From Butyrivibrio sp. (GTDB taxonomy: Bacteria > Bacillota > Clostridia > Lachnospirales > Lachnospiraceae): a stretch of 64,000 bases of DNA. Below, piece after piece: positions 9,402 to 19,900 of the stretch (position 1 is its first letter; the number at the start of each line of letters is the position of its first letter). The notes under the pieces are model-generated. The model searched no databases, was not told the origin of the DNA, and worked only from the letters and a program-made list of their open reading frames with translations. Made by a program: the position numbers and the translations under genes. The stretch is taken from assembly GCA_015056655.1 (NCBI GenBank), contig SVFV01000002.1:1-64000 (forward strand), in the 5' to 3' direction.

Positions 9402-9440
9402 AGGAATCCCGAGGCATAGCCTCGGGATTCCTGTTTTTAT
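9402..9440 (+). terminator. Strong rho-independent terminator
   Basis: A perfect 14-base stem (9402-9415 with 9419-9432, loop ATA) is followed by GTTTTTAT on the plus strand. It ends the GH10-esterase transcript just before the convergent BMP-type gene. Confidence 0.9.
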
Positions 9441-9443
9441 ACA

Positions 9444-10637
9444 TTATTCTTCAATACTTATTATATCTGTAAGAATGTAGTGAAATAGCGGATAAGAAGT
9501 GTTCTCGTTTTCTATATATCCTTTTCTTAAATCGCAGGTATCTGATGGATCATCAAGGTTAACGCCTGTATATTCTCCCTTAAATACAAAATCAACATTT
9601 CCATGTTTAAAACGTTCTATCACACCATCCATAGCTTCCTGCGTACCCGGAGCTGCCACCTGAAGGTTTAAATCAACCATCTCAACCCATCCCTTATCAA
9701 ATCCGGCGCAGACATCCGTTCCATGTATATTGCCAGAAACCTCTTTTTCTATTTTCCTATTCTTCATAACAGCATCCACTGCTGAAAGAACATAGGGTTC
9801 CCAACATATTCTTGATGTAACCAGTGAAGTACCAGGGGCAACCTCTGACATACTCTGATTATATCCAACAAAATAGACTTCCTTTTCCTGAGCTGCCTCC
9901 TCACAGGCAATAGCAGGACCAATGGTGTCTGTATGCTGTGAAATAACTACGCATCCGCCGTCAATCAGCGCTTTTGCTGAACTCTTTTCATGAGCATAGC
10001 TGCTCCAGGTATGAGTATATCTGACTTTCATTACAGCCTGAGGTACGACTGAGCGAACCCCAAGAATAAATGCTGTATATCCCGAGATTACCTCTGATGT
10101 AGGAAACGCAGCCACAAAGCCTACAACTGCCTGATCTTCTGTTATAGTCCCCTCCTCGATCATCTGTTTTATCTTCATACCAGCAGCGATTCCGCTTAAA
10201 TATCTTCCCTGATAGGCTTCCCCCTTAAAGGTATGATAATTCTCAGGAACCGTTACCCCATTCATATCCATATATGAAGTCTGGCAAAACTGAATGTCAG
10301 GGTACTCCGGTGCAAGCTGCATAACAAGCTCGCTATAGCCGTTAAAGAAAATGATATCGCAGCCTTTTGAAGCAAGATCCCGTAAAGGCTCCTCCATTTC
10401 ATCATCAAGCGCATTGCTACAGGTCACTATTTCAACCTGATCGCCATATTCCTTCTCCAAAGCATCCTTCGCCAGAGAAAAATTATAGGTATATGGCGTA
10501 CTCTCATCATTGTCATAAATAAAGCCGATTTTCAGGTGATCTTTCCCACTATATGGATTCATGTACCTGTATCCACAGATGAAAGAAGTAAGTATTACAA
10601 GACATGTAATTGCAGTTATTAAATATTCTCGTTTCAT
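9444..10637 (-). CDS. Membrane-anchored BMP (PnrA-like) family binding protein
   Basis: The 397-aa protein has one N-terminal hydrophobic helix (residues 6-24) without a good lipobox, then a BMP/PnrA fold: IGFIYDNDE near residue 37, CDIIFFNGY near 93, YLSGIAAGM near 148, VGFVAAF, and VYFVGYNQSMSEVAPGT near 262. BMP proteins bind nucleosides or related small molecules for ABC importers, but no ATPase or permease is nearby. Its ATG overlaps the stop of the 1216-aa HD-GYP sensor by four bases, so the two are made together. I infer that it is a periplasmic-side ligand-binding partner of that sensor. Ligand unknown. Confidence 0.85.
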   Translation of the reverse strand: MKREYLITAITCLVILTSFICGYRYMNPYSGKDHLKIGFIYDNDESTPYTYNFSLAKDALEKEYGDQVEIVTCSNALDDEMEEPLRDLASKGCDIIFFNGYSELVMQLAPEYPDIQFCQTSYMDMNGVTVPENYHTFKGEAYQGRYLSGIAAGMKIKQMIEEGTITEDQAVVGFVAAFPTSEVISGYTAFILGVRSVVPQAVMKVRYTHTWSSYAHEKSSAKALIDGGCVVISQHTDTIGPAIACEEAAQEKEVYFVGYNQSMSEVAPGTSLVTSRICWEPYVLSAVDAVMKNRKIEKEVSGNIHGTDVCAGFDKGWVEMVDLNLQVAAPGTQEAMDGVIERFKHGNVDFVFKGEYTGVNLDDPSDTCDLRKGYIENENTSYPLFHYILTDIISIEE

Positions 10638-13600
10638 GCCATTACTCCTTTCTCTTCAATATTCTGCTTTTCGCTGCTCTGCATCTCGGCAGCCTGAATT
10701 TTCTTATCTTCCTCTACTCGGCGTTTAAGTTCCTCCTGATCTTCCTCACTAGCGTTCTGTATCTCAGCGCTCTTTTGTGCATAAATGGCATCCAAATCGA
10801 TAATTCCCTTATCTACCAGTCTAAGGAACGCATCCAGAGCATCAGGATCGAACTGAGTGCCCCTTCCACGTTTCATTTCGTTCATAACATAATCGGTATC
10901 CATGTGATTACGGTATACACGATTGGAAGTCATGGCATCAAAAGCATCTGCTACAGCAATAATTCTCGCAAATAAAGGAATTTCATCTCCCTTTAACCCT
11001 TCCGGATAACCACGTCCATCATATCTCTCATGATGGTATCTCGTTCCGTCTACAACATGCTCTACAAGTGTGAAATCCTTAAGAATTTCAGAGCCACCCA
11101 AAACATGTGATTTCATCTTGGTGTATTCATTATCATCTAATCTTCCGACCTTATTCAGAACGCTATCCGGCACACCGATTTTTCCTATGTCATGCATCTG
11201 AGCTGCTTTTCGAAGATTAGCCAGAGCCTTATTCTTCTGCCACCATTTGAAGCAATTCATTTCCTGTGCTATAAGAACCGAATATTCCGCAACTCTCATA
11301 GAATGCTGACTTGTACGAACGTCCTTCGCATCGACGGACTTCGCAATCGCCATAACGGTCTCATTAGCCATATTGATCTTGATCTGCTGCTGATTAAGCT
11401 GTTTTTGTACTACTAACCAGCTGCACCAGATAAGGAACAACACAAGAAGCGTAAACATATAAATCAGGAAATCCGATTGTTCATAGAACTCGCCTTCTTT
11501 TACTATTTCAAATTTTCTCTCTTCTAAAACACGCTCTCCTGCGCTATCCAATATAGCCAGATGGAATGTGTAATCTCCGGAAGGAAGGTTTGCGTAAATT
11601 ATGTTATTAAGGCTGTTCTGTGGAACAATAGTCCACTGCGTATCATATCCTTCAAGGAAATATCCAACGTTTGGTTCCTGAATCGTGTAGTTCAGAATTT
11701 CCGGTCCAAGCTCAAGACGGTTTACTCCCTGACCTACTGTTATAGCGCCCATGCGAGCAAGAGGCTGCATAGTGCCATCAATTTTCACGGATGCCAGCTG
11801 CATTCTATAGGACCTTACATCGCTGTTATATTTATCAACATCTATTATGTAAACACCTGTATCGCAAGGAAGGAACAGCTCTCCATTATCGTTGTGATAG
11901 TTCCATGAATTAGCAGTTAAGGATGTACCAAGCCCTCTTCTTGCATCCAGAAGCTCCCAGGCTATCTCACCACCTGCAACCAGTTCATCACGTTCAACCA
12001 CGTAAATTCCTGCGCTGGACATGATGAAAAGTGTATCCTCATCCTTTACCCATATATCATAGTTATTAAAATACGGGAATTTATCCAGAACGCGAATAGA
12101 GCCTTCCGGTTCAAGATAGCAAAGGCTGTTACTTGTTACTATGAATACTCCCTCGGATTTTGGATCTTTTACAGTACGTAGAATAACACCACTGCTAAGT
12201 CCATCCTCGCGGGTAAGAATATCCTCCACCTTGCCATCCTTTAAAACAGCAATTCCATCACCGTCTGTACCAGCAAGGATAGTTCCGTCACTTCTCTCAG
12301 TAAGTGTCAGAATCATCGAATTAATAAGACCATCATCATCACGTATAGTCTTAACAACCTTATGATCCTTGATATAACTGATTCCTGTGTCTCCTGCCGC
12401 CAGAATGGAGCCGTCTGACAGACCGGTAACAATCCTCGCCCTGTTTCCAAAGCTTCCATTTTCAGCATTATATTCCCAGGTAATTCCATCCGGGGCGTAC
12501 TCTATAAGGCCACTTCCATAGGTACATACCCACAGGTGATCCTTATCATCCACATACATGCAGCGGATTCGTACTCCGTCAAGTTCCCGGGTCAGATTGT
12601 TCTCTACCTGGTTATGGCAAGCCTTGTCTACCACATCAAGTCCATCATCAGTGCCGATGTAATAGCAATCCTTCCACGCTACAATAGCATTTACAACATG
12701 ACGTTCCATGCCAATTGCACCATATATATCCCTAAATGGCGATTTAGCCAGACGAAGAAGTCCAAGACGCGAAGAAGTAAACCATAGATTGCCCTGATAA
12801 TCATGCAACACATGGTCTATAGAATTGTTAAATTCATTAGTATTTAGCTTATGATAGCCACTATCATCAATATAAGATACTCCATTATCAGAGCAGACAA
12901 ACAATGAGCCATCACTTAAATATGTCAGATCATTGATACTGGTGACATTATTGCAGGTAATTACCTTTAGCTTTTTGAGATTATTATCAGAAACATCATA
13001 ACAGTAGATATGATTGGAAGATGTACCAACCATAAGTGTTCCGTCTTCTGCAAAAACGCAGCAGTTAAACAATTCCTGTCCATCCGGTAGCTGCACCACG
13101 TTTACAATCTCTCCCTTATTTATCAGGAAAAGACGACCATCTGAGGCTACGGCAGCAACATGACCATCCTGGTCAGCAGTGAGACTGTCTACGTAATTGA
13201 CTTCTGGCAAAGTTCCTGCAACCTTCAGTCCGTTGTTCATTGCCAGAATCTGGAGACTGCCTGTAGTTCCTATATAGTAATAGCCATCCGATGACTGAAC
13301 TATGCTTCTGACTGAATTAGACGGAAGTCCGCTTGCCTGATCGAGAACATTTACAACCTTCTCACAGATTACTATAGACAAACCGTTATCGTTAGTTCCA
13401 ATCCACAAACGACCTTCCTCATCAACATAGAGGCAGTTTACGTTTTTTACAGACTCGTATTCATCTATCCAACGAAATTCACGCCCATTATAGCGGTAAA
13501 GGCCTGCGTATGTTCCTATCCAGAGAACACCATCATTGGTCTGAACAATATCATTAGCCTCTCCGCAGGGAAGTCCATTATTACTGCTGTAAATACTTTG

Positions 13601-14284
13601 AACATAATCGTTATAATCGACAGCTTCAGCCGATGAATGTTCCTCAGCCCTGGCTGAGATCGGCATAGACATAGAAAGCACCAGGAAAGCAATCATTGCT
13701 GTTCCAGCTGCCCTGCTACCATTCATGATTTTCTCTGTACTACCACTCTGGAGACGCTTGATCAGAACAATCAGATACACAGCCGCAATAGTAAGCACTT
13801 TATCTGCAAACTCAATCGCAAGCTGTCCCAAAATCCAACATAAGAAAATAGGCCATTCTTTATCTATAAGATAGTCAATGACCCCATCCCCCCATTTATT
13901 GCTTGTATATCCATGGGTAAATATCATATTCAGCGGCACGGACACCACAAGGGCTGTAAGCATGGTCAAAGATGCAGTTTTCATGAATCCATAAAACTGA
14001 TCGAACCATCTCCTTTTAGCCGCAATTCCCACGATAATTCCAAGAGCAATACTTGTAAAAGAATATGCTGCGGCGTAGTGGTTTACAACGCTATAAGCGA
14101 GATTACCTGTAAGTCCCACCATAGCGCCGCAAACCGGCCCAGCTACATAAGCACATAATACGGTTCCGAACGAATCTGCCCACAACGGCAGTTCAAATCT
14201 GACGGAAACAAACTTTCCACCAATGTTCAGGCACACGCAAATAGCGATGAACAGAACAATCTGCCAGCTTTTCCATGTTTTCAT
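10634..14284 (-). CDS. ECF S-component-like / beta-propeller / HD-GYP transmembrane sensor
   Basis: The 1216-aa protein has, in order: a six-helix membrane domain (1-175) with ADSFGTVLCAYVAGPVCGAMVG resembling ECF transporter S-components; a further helix ending ARAEE (195-213) that looks like a signal peptide; a long two-component-regulator-type beta-propeller (about 225-860, repeats such as DGVLWIGT, GRLWIGT); a Y_Y_Y domain (870-930); a membrane helix (938-958); and an intracellular HD-GYP phosphodiesterase (985-1165) with H994, H1031-D1032, H1084-HE and DGRGYP 1089-1094. All c-di-GMP-hydrolysis motifs appear intact. It would sense a ligand outside or in the membrane and lower c-di-GMP. 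Translationally coupled to a BMP binding protein. GGAGG lies 12 bases before the ATG. Confidence 0.9.
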   Translation of the reverse strand: MKTWKSWQIVLFIAICVCLNIGGKFVSVRFELPLWADSFGTVLCAYVAGPVCGAMVGLTGNLAYSVVNHYAAAYSFTSIALGIIVGIAAKRRWFDQFYGFMKTASLTMLTALVVSVPLNMIFTHGYTSNKWGDGVIDYLIDKEWPIFLCWILGQLAIEFADKVLTIAAVYLIVLIKRLQSGSTEKIMNGSRAAGTAMIAFLVLSMSMPISARAEEHSSAEAVDYNDYVQSIYSSNNGLPCGEANDIVQTNDGVLWIGTYAGLYRYNGREFRWIDEYESVKNVNCLYVDEEGRLWIGTNDNGLSIVICEKVVNVLDQASGLPSNSVRSIVQSSDGYYYIGTTGSLQILAMNNGLKVAGTLPEVNYVDSLTADQDGHVAAVASDGRLFLINKGEIVNVVQLPDGQELFNCCVFAEDGTLMVGTSSNHIYCYDVSDNNLKKLKVITCNNVTSINDLTYLSDGSLFVCSDNGVSYIDDSGYHKLNTNEFNNSIDHVLHDYQGNLWFTSSRLGLLRLAKSPFRDIYGAIGMERHVVNAIVAWKDCYYIGTDDGLDVVDKACHNQVENNLTRELDGVRIRCMYVDDKDHLWVCTYGSGLIEYAPDGITWEYNAENGSFGNRARIVTGLSDGSILAAGDTGISYIKDHKVVKTIRDDDGLINSMILTLTERSDGTILAGTDGDGIAVLKDGKVEDILTREDGLSSGVILRTVKDPKSEGVFIVTSNSLCYLEPEGSIRVLDKFPYFNNYDIWVKDEDTLFIMSSAGIYVVERDELVAGGEIAWELLDARRGLGTSLTANSWNYHNDNGELFLPCDTGVYIIDVDKYNSDVRSYRMQLASVKIDGTMQPLARMGAITVGQGVNRLELGPEILNYTIQEPNVGYFLEGYDTQWTIVPQNSLNNIIYANLPSGDYTFHLAILDSAGERVLEERKFEIVKEGEFYEQSDFLIYMFTLLVLFLIWCSWLVVQKQLNQQQIKINMANETVMAIAKSVDAKDVRTSQHSMRVAEYSVLIAQEMNCFKWWQKNKALANLRKAAQMHDIGKIGVPDSVLNKVGRLDDNEYTKMKSHVLGGSEILKDFTLVEHVVDGTRYHHERYDGRGYPEGLKGDEIPLFARIIAVADAFDAMTSNRVYRNHMDTDYVMNEMKRGRGTQFDPDALDAFLRLVDKGIIDLDAIYAQKSAEIQNASEEDQEELKRRVEEDKKIQAAEMQSSEKQNIEEKGVMA

Positions 14285-14447
14285 CTGTCGCAGTCACCTC
14301 CCCCTCATGAAGGACAACAAATACAGAATCCTCTGTTTATATTTGATTGTAGCTCATTCAATTTAAAACGGTATAATTTTTCAAAAATCTTATAAATTTT
14401 TAATAAATTAATTCACCGTCAAATAAAATCTGCATTAAAAAATTCTA

Positions 14448-16859
14448 TCAATCTATTCTTAAGATAAGACCAAGAATATTCTTAGCAGCCTTATTGAGCT
14501 CTTCTCTTGTGATAGCACCCTTTTCAAGTGCAGCCAGAATTCTGTCTGGATAGCCGCAACCCATCTTCATATCGTTGCCTGCTGCAGTTTCCTTGTAGTG
14601 CTCACCAAGAGTCCACCAGTCTGTGGTAACCATACCATCAAAGCCCCACTCTCCACGAAGAATACCCTCGAGAAGGTCTTTGTTCTCTGATGCACGTCTG
14701 CCATTGATGATATTGTAGGAAGTCATGATGCTCCAGGGCTGAGCTTCCTTTACAGCAATCTCGAATCCCTTAAGATAAATCTCACGGATTGCTCTCTCTG
14801 ATGCTCTGGAATCACTATCCTTACGATTGGTCTCTTTGTTATTCAATGCAAAATGCTTTGCAGTAGCAGCCACATTGTTGCTCTGAATACCACGAATCAT
14901 TCCAGCAGCCATTTTACCTGTAAGGAACGGATCCTCTGAGTAATACTCAAAGTTTCTGCCACAAAGCGGTGATCTGTGGATATTCATAGCAGGAGTAAGC
15001 CATGCTCCGATATTATTCTCCTTAACTTCCTCGCCGCCTGCAATTCCGACCTTTTCAGTAACTTCCGGATCCCATGTGCATGCAAGAAGTGTTGCACATG
15101 GGAAAGCTGTTGTCTTAACAGCAGCCTCAGGCTGAATACGGAGGCCTGCAGGGCCATCAGCTGTCATTACATTAGGAATTCCGAACTCTACGTTATTTCC
15201 ATAGCCAAAGGTATTTGCTACGCCTCTGTTAGGCTGTCCTCCAAGAAGCCATGCAATATCCTCATCAGGCATTGCATTAACGAAATCATCAAGTGTCATC
15301 TTGCCATTGAAAACATCAATAAGCTTAGGTGAATCAGAAGGCTTAAAGCAGCATCTATGACCTTCTGCACGTACTCTGGGAGTAGGAAGGAAGGTCTCAT
15401 CCTTAGGCATATCCTTAAGTGCGTTCTCGTTGTATTTGGATGAATCGCCCTGAGGAAGCTCCTCATAGGAACCATCTGCAAGAAGTCTCTTCTTAAGAAG
15501 CGCAGGTGCCATCTTTTCTGTTAACTGGCATACAACTACGTCTTTATCAAGCTCATATTCTGTATCAGCCTTCTTTGCTGATCTTACATCTGTACCAACA
15601 TAGAATTTATATTTACCCTTCTCAAGAACATAGGCTGACTTCTGAACCTTACCAAGGTCATCATAGGATGCCATATCGCCCACTGAGAACTCAATCATAA
15701 CCTTCTGTGACTGTCCCGGCTGAAGCAATCCTGTCTTCTTGAAGCCAACAAGTGCGCGCTCAGGCTTTCCAAGCTTACCCTGAGGTGCGCTAAAGTACAC
15801 CTGAACTACCTCTTTACCAGCACAGCTGCCTATGTTTGTAACATTTACGCGAACTGTAAATTTACCATTTTCCTCATTAACCTTAATATGATTGAGGTTA
15901 AAATCTGTATAGGAAAGGCCATAACCAAAAGGATAAACGACCTTTTTATCTGCGTCCTTGATAGTCTCAAAGTATCTGTAGCCTACATAAACATCCTCTT
16001 CGTATTCCACATAGTCATCAGAATCGTGGAAATGAGCTGTTCCCGGATAATCGCCGAGGTTACCGGCAAAAGTATCTGCAAGCTTACCAGAAGGATTGCC
16101 CAGACCGCAAAGAAGCTCCGCAGCTGCAAGGCCGCCTTCCATACCCCCCTGCCATGCAATCAGGGCAGAATCGATCATGTCATTATTCTTAATCCAGGAA
16201 ACATCAAACATACCACCAATGTTAAGAACAACAACAGTATGAGCAAAGGACTCACTTATAGTATTAACCAGAGCCTCTTCTGCCTTTGAAAGATAGAAAT
16301 CTCCTCTCTCAAAAAGGCTGTCTGTAACATCAACAAGGTTCTGTTCTACGTCCTTGTGCTTTCTGCCATCATCATTGTCAGCCTTTCTATCCCAGCCTTC
16401 GCCTGAATATCTGCTGAATGAAATAACAGCTGTATCTGTAAATGCTTTTGCCTTTGTTAAGAGTTCTGCGGGAACTTCAGGCTCTGCGATAAGTCCAGGC
16501 TGCTTGCCTTCCTTGTAAAGTGCCTTAACATAATCCTCATAGAAGGAAACTGAATCCTCAAAAAGACTAACCTGTCCTTCGAGAGATTTAAGTCCCTCTG
16601 CAAGATTAGTTACATAAGGAACAGTAACATCGCCTGAGCCACCGCCGCCCTTTACATAATCTATTGTTGCCTTACCAAAAAGTGCAATTCTTTTACCACG
16701 ACTAAGGGGAAGTGTATTATTCTCATTCTTTATAAGAACCATTCCTTCCTTAGCAGCGTTTCTTGAAATCTCAATATGTTCCTTAGATGCAGTAACCCTT
16801 GTTCCATCCTCCTTAAGGGGAAGATTTGGATGATAATTTACACGTGTCCATTTATTCAT
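14448..16859 (-). CDS. Beta-glucosidase/beta-xylosidase, GH3, with permuted domain order
   Basis: The 803-aa protein carries the GH3 domains in reversed order. The GH3 C-terminal alpha/beta sandwich comes first (about 25-245, with AAKEGMVLIKNENNTLPL-type entry and KGGGGSGDV), then a fibronectin-III-like domain (about 320-405), then the catalytic GH3 N-terminal barrel (about 535-803) with AATAKHFALNN and nucleophile D747 in VTTDWW. The same inversion is known for beta-glucosidase BglA of Butyrivibrio fibrisolvens. There is no signal peptide, so it should release sugar from imported oligosaccharides in the cytoplasm; glucoside versus xyloside specificity cannot be told. GGAGG lies ten bases upstream of the ATG. 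It follows carB but after a terminator. Confidence 0.92.
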   Translation of the reverse strand: MNKWTRVNYHPNLPLKEDGTRVTASKEHIEISRNAAKEGMVLIKNENNTLPLSRGKRIALFGKATIDYVKGGGGSGDVTVPYVTNLAEGLKSLEGQVSLFEDSVSFYEDYVKALYKEGKQPGLIAEPEVPAELLTKAKAFTDTAVISFSRYSGEGWDRKADNDDGRKHKDVEQNLVDVTDSLFERGDFYLSKAEEALVNTISESFAHTVVVLNIGGMFDVSWIKNNDMIDSALIAWQGGMEGGLAAAELLCGLGNPSGKLADTFAGNLGDYPGTAHFHDSDDYVEYEEDVYVGYRYFETIKDADKKVVYPFGYGLSYTDFNLNHIKVNEENGKFTVRVNVTNIGSCAGKEVVQVYFSAPQGKLGKPERALVGFKKTGLLQPGQSQKVMIEFSVGDMASYDDLGKVQKSAYVLEKGKYKFYVGTDVRSAKKADTEYELDKDVVVCQLTEKMAPALLKKRLLADGSYEELPQGDSSKYNENALKDMPKDETFLPTPRVRAEGHRCCFKPSDSPKLIDVFNGKMTLDDFVNAMPDEDIAWLLGGQPNRGVANTFGYGNNVEFGIPNVMTADGPAGLRIQPEAAVKTTAFPCATLLACTWDPEVTEKVGIAGGEEVKENNIGAWLTPAMNIHRSPLCGRNFEYYSEDPFLTGKMAAGMIRGIQSNNVAATAKHFALNNKETNRKDSDSRASERAIREIYLKGFEIAVKEAQPWSIMTSYNIINGRRASENKDLLEGILRGEWGFDGMVTTDWWTLGEHYKETAAGNDMKMGCGYPDRILAALEKGAITREELNKAAKNILGLILRID

Positions 16860-16888
16860 TTTCTGTCATCCTCCATACATGTAATATG

Positions 16889-16936
16889 TAAAAAAAAAAG
16901 GTCCGATGCCTACTATTATAGCAGATATCGGGCCTT
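16889..16936 (-). terminator. Rho-independent terminator of carB
   Basis: On the minus strand the stem GGCCCGAT...ATCGGACC (16900-16934, one G-U pair, long loop) is followed by an uninterrupted T run (A run 16889-16899). It falls in the short gap between carB and the GH3 gene, so the GH3 promoter must overlap it or the gene depends on read-through. Confidence 0.8.
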
Positions 16937-16944
16937 TTCAGCCT

Positions 16945-19900
16945 TTATTTTTCGTGATATTCCTGGAGAGATTTGATGTTACCACAGCCGCCCTTGCGGA
17001 CTTCTTTTATACCCTGTGCTGCGGCCATAGCTGCTGCGACAGTTGTAATATAAGGGATTCTCGCCTTGATTGCTGCGCGGCGAAGGTACGCATCATCATA
17101 TTTTGCGCCCTTTTCTATGGGAGTATTGATCATAAGCTGAACATCGCCATTCTTTATAAGATCCTCAACGTTAGGTCTTCCGCCCTCATAGTTCTTAAGA
17201 ATCTTTGTAGCTTCTATTCCAGCCTCAACTATAGTTTCATAGGTCTTGCCAGTTGCATATATCTTGAAGCCCTCATCAGCAAAGCCCTTCGCAATCTCGC
17301 ATGCCATAGGCTTATCCTCTGTGTTAAGAGAAATAAGTACTGCTCCCTCTAACGGAAGTGTAGCATTTGCAGCCTCTTCAGCCTTGAAGAAAGCTTCGCC
17401 AGGTGTCTTTGCAAGTCCAAGAACTTCTCCTGTTGAACGCATTTCAGGGCCAAGTACCGGATCAACCTCCGGGAACATGTTGAATGGGAATACCGCTTCT
17501 TTAACGCCGTAATACTCAGGTTCTGTGTTTTTCTTAGAATCAATAAGCTCCTGTACAGGAGAAGGTCTGCCTGTAAGCTGTGATGTAATGATGTCTGTTG
17601 CCACAGGAACCATCTTTATGCCACAAACCTTGGAAACAAGCGGTACTGTACGTGATGCACGAGGATTTGCCTCAAGTACGTAAACAGTGTCATCCTCTAT
17701 GGCATACTGCATGTTCATAAGACCAACTACGTTCATCTCAACAGCTATCTTGCGAGTGTACTCCTCGATAGTCTTTAAGTGCTCCTCTGAGATGTGTTTT
17801 GAAGGTATTATGCAGGCAGAATCACCTGAGTGAATACCTGCAAGCTCTATATGCTCCATAACCGCAGGAACAAAGGCTCTCTCGCCATCACTTATTGCAT
17901 CAGCCTCGCACTCCATCGCATTATGAAGGAATCTGTCTATAAGGATTGGACGGTCAGGAGTTACGCCAACTGCGGCCTTCATGTAGCCTTCCATGCTCTC
18001 TTCATCTCTTACGATTTCCATTCCTCTTCCGCCAAGGACAAAGGAAGGACGAACCATTACAGGATATCCGATTCTGGCAGCGATCTCCTTTGCTGTCTCA
18101 ACATCAGAAGCCATACCTGATTCAGCCATGGGTATTCCAAGCTTTTCCATCATCATTCTGAACTGGTCTCTATCCTCAGCAAGGTCGATTACTTCAGGTG
18201 TTGTTCCAAGGATATTTACGCCCTCCTCCTTAAGCTTTGCAGCAAGGTTAAGGGGAGTCTGACCACCAAACTGAGCGATAACTCCGACAGGCTTTTCCTT
18301 TTTGTAAATCTGAAGTACATCCTCAAGTGTCAGTGGCTCGAAGTACAGAGTATCAGATGTATCATAGTCAGTTGAAACTGTCTCAGGGTTGCAGTTTACA
18401 ATGATTGTCTCAAAGCCAAGCTTTTTAAGTGCAAGTGCAGCATGTACACAGCAGTAGTCAAACTCAATACCCTGTCCGATACGGTTAGGGCCACCGCCAA
18501 GGATCATGATTTTCTTTGCAGCGACATCGGAATCTGCCTTGGGATTTTCAAGGTTTGCGTCAGCCTTATAGGTTGAATAGTAGTAAGCAGCTCCTTCTGT
18601 TCCGTATACATGGACTCCGTCCCATTTTTCTGTAAGTCCAAGCTCCTCACGCTTATTTCTGATATCATCCTCAGATACATCAAGAAGTCCTGAGAGGTAT
18701 CTGTCAGCAAAGCCGTCTTCCTTTGCTTTTAAGAGAACTTCCTTTGAAGGAACGCTTCCCTTAAAGCTATTAACTATTGATGTTTCCTCTTCTACAAGCT
18801 CTTTTATCTCATTCAGGAAATAATGCTTAACCTTAGTGATATCGAAAATCTCATCGACTGTTACTCCCTTCTTGAAGGCTTCATATATAAGGAAGTATCT
18901 CTCAGAAGAAGCATCTTTAAGAAGATGAAGGAGCTCTTCCTTGTCCATTTCTTCATATTTAGCTACATTTCCAAGGCCATATCTGCCCTTTTCAAGGGAT
19001 CTGATAGCCTTCTGGAAAGCTTCTTTGAAGTTTTTACCGATGGACATTACTTCGCCTACAGCTCTCATCTGTGTGCCAAGCTTATCTTCTACGCCGTGGA
19101 ATTTCTCAAATGCCCAGCGTGCAAACTTAACAACTACATAGTCACCATTTGGCTCGTATTTATCAAGGGTTCCGAACTTGGAATCAGGAAGCTCGGCAAG
19201 TGTAAGTCCAGTAGCAAGCTTAGCTGAAACAAGTGCTATCGGGAATCCTGTTGCCTTGGAAGCAAGAGCTGAAGATCTTGATGTACGAGGGTTAATCTCG
19301 ATAACAACAATTCTTCCTGTCTTGGGATCATGAGCAAACTGCACGTTTGTACCACCAATTACTCCGATGTGCTCTACAATCTTGTAGGCCTGGCGCTGAA
19401 GCTCCTTTTGAAGGTCCTCATCTATTGTGAGCATTGGCGCAGTACAGAAGGAATCTCCTGTATGAACACCTACAGGGTCAACATTTTCTATGAAGCAGAC
19501 TGTGATCATGTTGTTGTCCTTGTCTCTGACAACCTCAAGCTCGAGCTCCTCCCATCCCAGGATTGATTCCTCAACAAGTACCTGGTGAATGATAGATGCC
19601 GCAAGGCCTCTTGCACAGACAGTCTGGAGTTCCTCTTTGTTATATACAAGACCGCCGCCAGCGCCTCCCATTGTATAGGCAGGTCGAAGAACTACCGGAT
19701 ATCCAAGCTCATCTGCTTCTGCAAGAGCTTCCTCGATGCTGTAGCAGGCTTTGGATCTGGCCATCTCTATGCCAAGCATATCCATGGTTTTCTTGAACTC
19801 TGTTCTGTCCTCGCCTCGTTCAATGGCATCAACCTGAACGCCGATGACTTTCACGTTGTATTTGTCCAGGACTCCAGCTTTATAAAGCTCAGAACACAAA

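Noticed and set aside
9444..10637. BMP gene as part of an ABC importer
   Set aside because: No ATPase or permease gene is adjacent; the coupled partner is the HD-GYP sensor.
11561..11908. Plus-strand open frames opposite the large sensor gene and similar ones opposite GH3, carB and kinases
   Set aside because: They lie wholly inside strong genes on the other strand, lack ribosome sites and show no family features.
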